From: Bacillota bacterium
GTDB taxonomy: Bacteria > Bacillota > Clostridia > Lachnospirales > Lachnospiraceae
DNA length: 64,000 bases
Direction of reading: 5' to 3'
Assembly (NCBI GenBank): GCA_023409535.1
Contig: JAEYGZ010000023.1
Location: 124,001-188,000 of the forward strand
Shown here piece after piece: positions 62,733-64,000 of this stretch. A program made the translations under genes and the position numbers. The notes beneath the pieces were generated by a model. The model was not told where the DNA came from, did not search any database, and was given only the letters and a program-made list of their open reading frames with translations. The stretch's first letter is position 1, and every line of letters begins with the position of its first letter.

Positions 62733-63824
62733 TTACCAGTTGTAATATACTTTTCCCATTCCTCCCTCAACCCATATAGGCTCATAAGATATGATCTGTT
62801 TATTCTTAGTATCAATAACTATTGAAAACATTAATATTGTAACTGTCGATTGCCATGTGGAAACATCCACATGACCTTCACTTGGGTTATATTCAAAAAA
62901 TTCAGACCAAGATTTTGAACTGTTAAAATCGTCTTGGTCACCCGAAATATACATTATGAGTTTAGCATCAATTAATATTTTACAGGTAGTTGTACTATCA
63001 TCCATTTGTACGACATCGGAAATTACTATTTTATTTATAACATCTGTTTTATGCAACATAACAGTTCCAAATCCCACTTCCAAACCAACTATTGCATATC
63101 CAACCTCATTATCATTAATAATGTCTTTTAAATTATTTAAGATCCAGTTGCTTAAATCTATACCCACTACTTGGCTGAGTTGAGGTATTGTCATTATATT
63201 TTCATCAATGTGCCTTATAGGATCAATATAATCTTTGATGAAGTTAGCTAGTGTATTTTTTATGGTGTATTTCGAGCGATTAGCCACTTGTTTATCATAA
63301 AATAAATCTTCATGTAAATTTGGCTCTTCTCCGAAATCATTTGAATTATTGGAAATAAATATTATTTCTTCATTTGGTAAAATAAACTTTTCAAAAATGG
63401 AATCTATTATCAGTTTATCTCTATAGCCTGATCCATTGAGCTTAAAGGGTTTCTTTCTGCTTAATTCGTGCATAACAATATTTTTATGTGTTGTTTTTGG
63501 ATATGGTAATAACGTAAATTTTTTGTTTCTCAGCATATCATTCAAATAATCGGCATAAGACTCTACTTGAAGATCAATATCAAAAAAAAGAAAATCCATG
63601 TTCCGACCTAATAATAGAGGCTTAATCTTGGATATTGATTTTTCATAGGATATTAGTTGACCTTCGAATTGTTCTTTATATTTATTTCTTAGCTCATCGT
63701 AAACAACTTCTGGAATAAAAATCTCAAAAGGTATTTTTTTTGAATAATCAAAAAGCATTTTAAAATTTGCACTCTTCATATAAAAATCGCTTACAATAAT
63801 GCTTGTGTCTAAAATTATGTTCAT
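62733..63824 (-). CDS. PIN-domain nuclease-like protein (DUF4935 type)
   Basis: 363 residues. The N-terminal 165 residues form a PIN-like domain with the acidic positions Asp6 (LDTSII), Glu44 (YDELRN), Asp136/Asp141 (YRDKLIIDSIF) and Asp163 (ISNNSNDFG), arranged as in DUF4935 proteins. The C-terminal half, rich in beta strands (VTILMFSIVIDTKNKQIISY), is an added domain of unknown role. PIN proteins are metal-dependent RNases, frequent in toxin systems. AAGGAG precedes its ATG. Confidence 0.8.
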   Translation of the reverse strand: MNIILDTSIIVSDFYMKSANFKMLFDYSKKIPFEIFIPEVVYDELRNKYKEQFEGQLISYEKSISKIKPLLLGRNMDFLFFDIDLQVESYADYLNDMLRNKKFTLLPYPKTTHKNIVMHELSRKKPFKLNGSGYRDKLIIDSIFEKFILPNEEIIFISNNSNDFGEEPNLHEDLFYDKQVANRSKYTIKNTLANFIKDYIDPIRHIDENIMTIPQLSQVVGIDLSNWILNNLKDIINDNEVGYAIVGLEVGFGTVMLHKTDVINKIVISDVVQMDDSTTTCKILIDAKLIMYISGDQDDFNSSKSWSEFFEYNPSEGHVDVSTWQSTVTILMFSIVIDTKNKQIISYEPIWVEGGMGKVYYNW

Positions 63825-63871
63825 ATAATTTCTCCTTCATATGAATTATCCATCAATATAGACCATCTCAT

Positions 63872-63884
63872 AACTTCCCATTAT
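63872..63884 (-). repeat. Boundary motif copy E (minus-strand ATAATGGGAAGTT)
   Basis: Exact match to copies A and B. It lies 48 bases upstream of the PIN gene start codon, in the same place as copy B is to the HEPN gene, and its preceding bases (GAACTACAGATATTAGCA) are similar to those of copy B. Confidence 0.5.
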
Positions 63885-63904
63885 TGCTAATATCTGTAGT
63901 TCAT

Positions 63905-64000
63905 ATGTTCTCACATGGCAAGAAACGGCTTTCAGGTCGCATCGACATTATGGATAACATTTATAGCATTTCAAGGATTACAATGTGGCATCATTCCACT
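63905..64000 (+). CDS. Possible partial ORF at right edge
   Basis: A plus-strand frame from an ATG at 63905 reads MFSHGKKRLSGRIDIMDNIY and stays open to the window end. It has no clear ribosome site and overlaps no other gene. The composition is protein-like, but the length is too small for certainty. The bases between 63825 and 63904 hold the PIN gene promoter region and motif copy E. Confidence 0.2.
   Translation, partial: MFSHGKKRLSGRIDIMDNIYSISRITMWHHST

Overview
The window looks like chromosomal DNA of a plant-polysaccharide-degrading, spore-forming anaerobe of the Lachnospiraceae / Clostridium-like Firmicutes. Evidence: moderate to low GC, strong AGGAGG-type ribosome sites, YesM/YesN two-component systems beside Lpl-type sugar permeases, many AraC regulators, a GH10 xylanase with an LPXTG-like anchor, and a LysM/GH18 spore-type protein. 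The genus is inferred. I saw no rRNA, tRNA, CRISPR array or intact transposase.

Layout. 1-6.8 kb: the end of a Cd/Zn P-type ATPase, an aspartate aminotransferase with a TSUP exporter, a beta-propeller lipoprotein, an AraC regulator and a LysM/GH18-like protein that appears to lack its catalytic glutamate. 6.9-27.8 kb: three CUT1 sugar-uptake operons on the minus strand, each with a binding lipoprotein and two permeases. Two of them follow a YesM-type kinase and YesN-type regulator and end in a glycosidase (GH1, GH3). The third is divergent from a membrane-bound AraC regulator. None encodes an ATPase, so a shared one elsewhere is expected. 30.4-38.9 kb: a GH2 glycosidase, AraC regulators, a cell-wall-anchored GH10 xylanase and an MFS transporter with a consensus promoter and cre-like site. 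39.0-44.8 kb: a tight five-gene cassette of RtcB RNA ligase, a 52-residue basic protein, a MoxR AAA+ ATPase, a metallopeptidase-like/VWA protein and a helical-repeat protein. It is preceded by a consensus promoter, a 24-codon leader ORF and a strong terminator, an attenuator-like layout. 44.9-53.7 kb: a CPBP protease, a ROK regulator, a ChvE/GguAB-type monosaccharide ABC transporter with odd tandem repeats before the binding-protein gene, and a divergent AraC/SDR pair.

53.7-64 kb is an accessory, AT-rich, probably antiviral or toxin-antitoxin island, with all intact genes on the minus strand: an HD protein, a PLD-like nuclease with 22-residue repeats next to an Apea-type HEPN protein, a DUF2971 protein, a HEPN-like protein next to a cysteine phosphatase, a zinc-ribbon HEPN-like protein and a PIN-like nuclease. 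Small decayed reading frames lie between them. A 13-bp motif (ATAATGKGAAGTT) recurs at gene-block boundaries in opposite orientations, which may mark cassette edges or shared regulation.

The two regions most worth following up are the RtcB cassette with its leader, and the PLD/HEPN/phosphatase/PIN island with its boundary motif.
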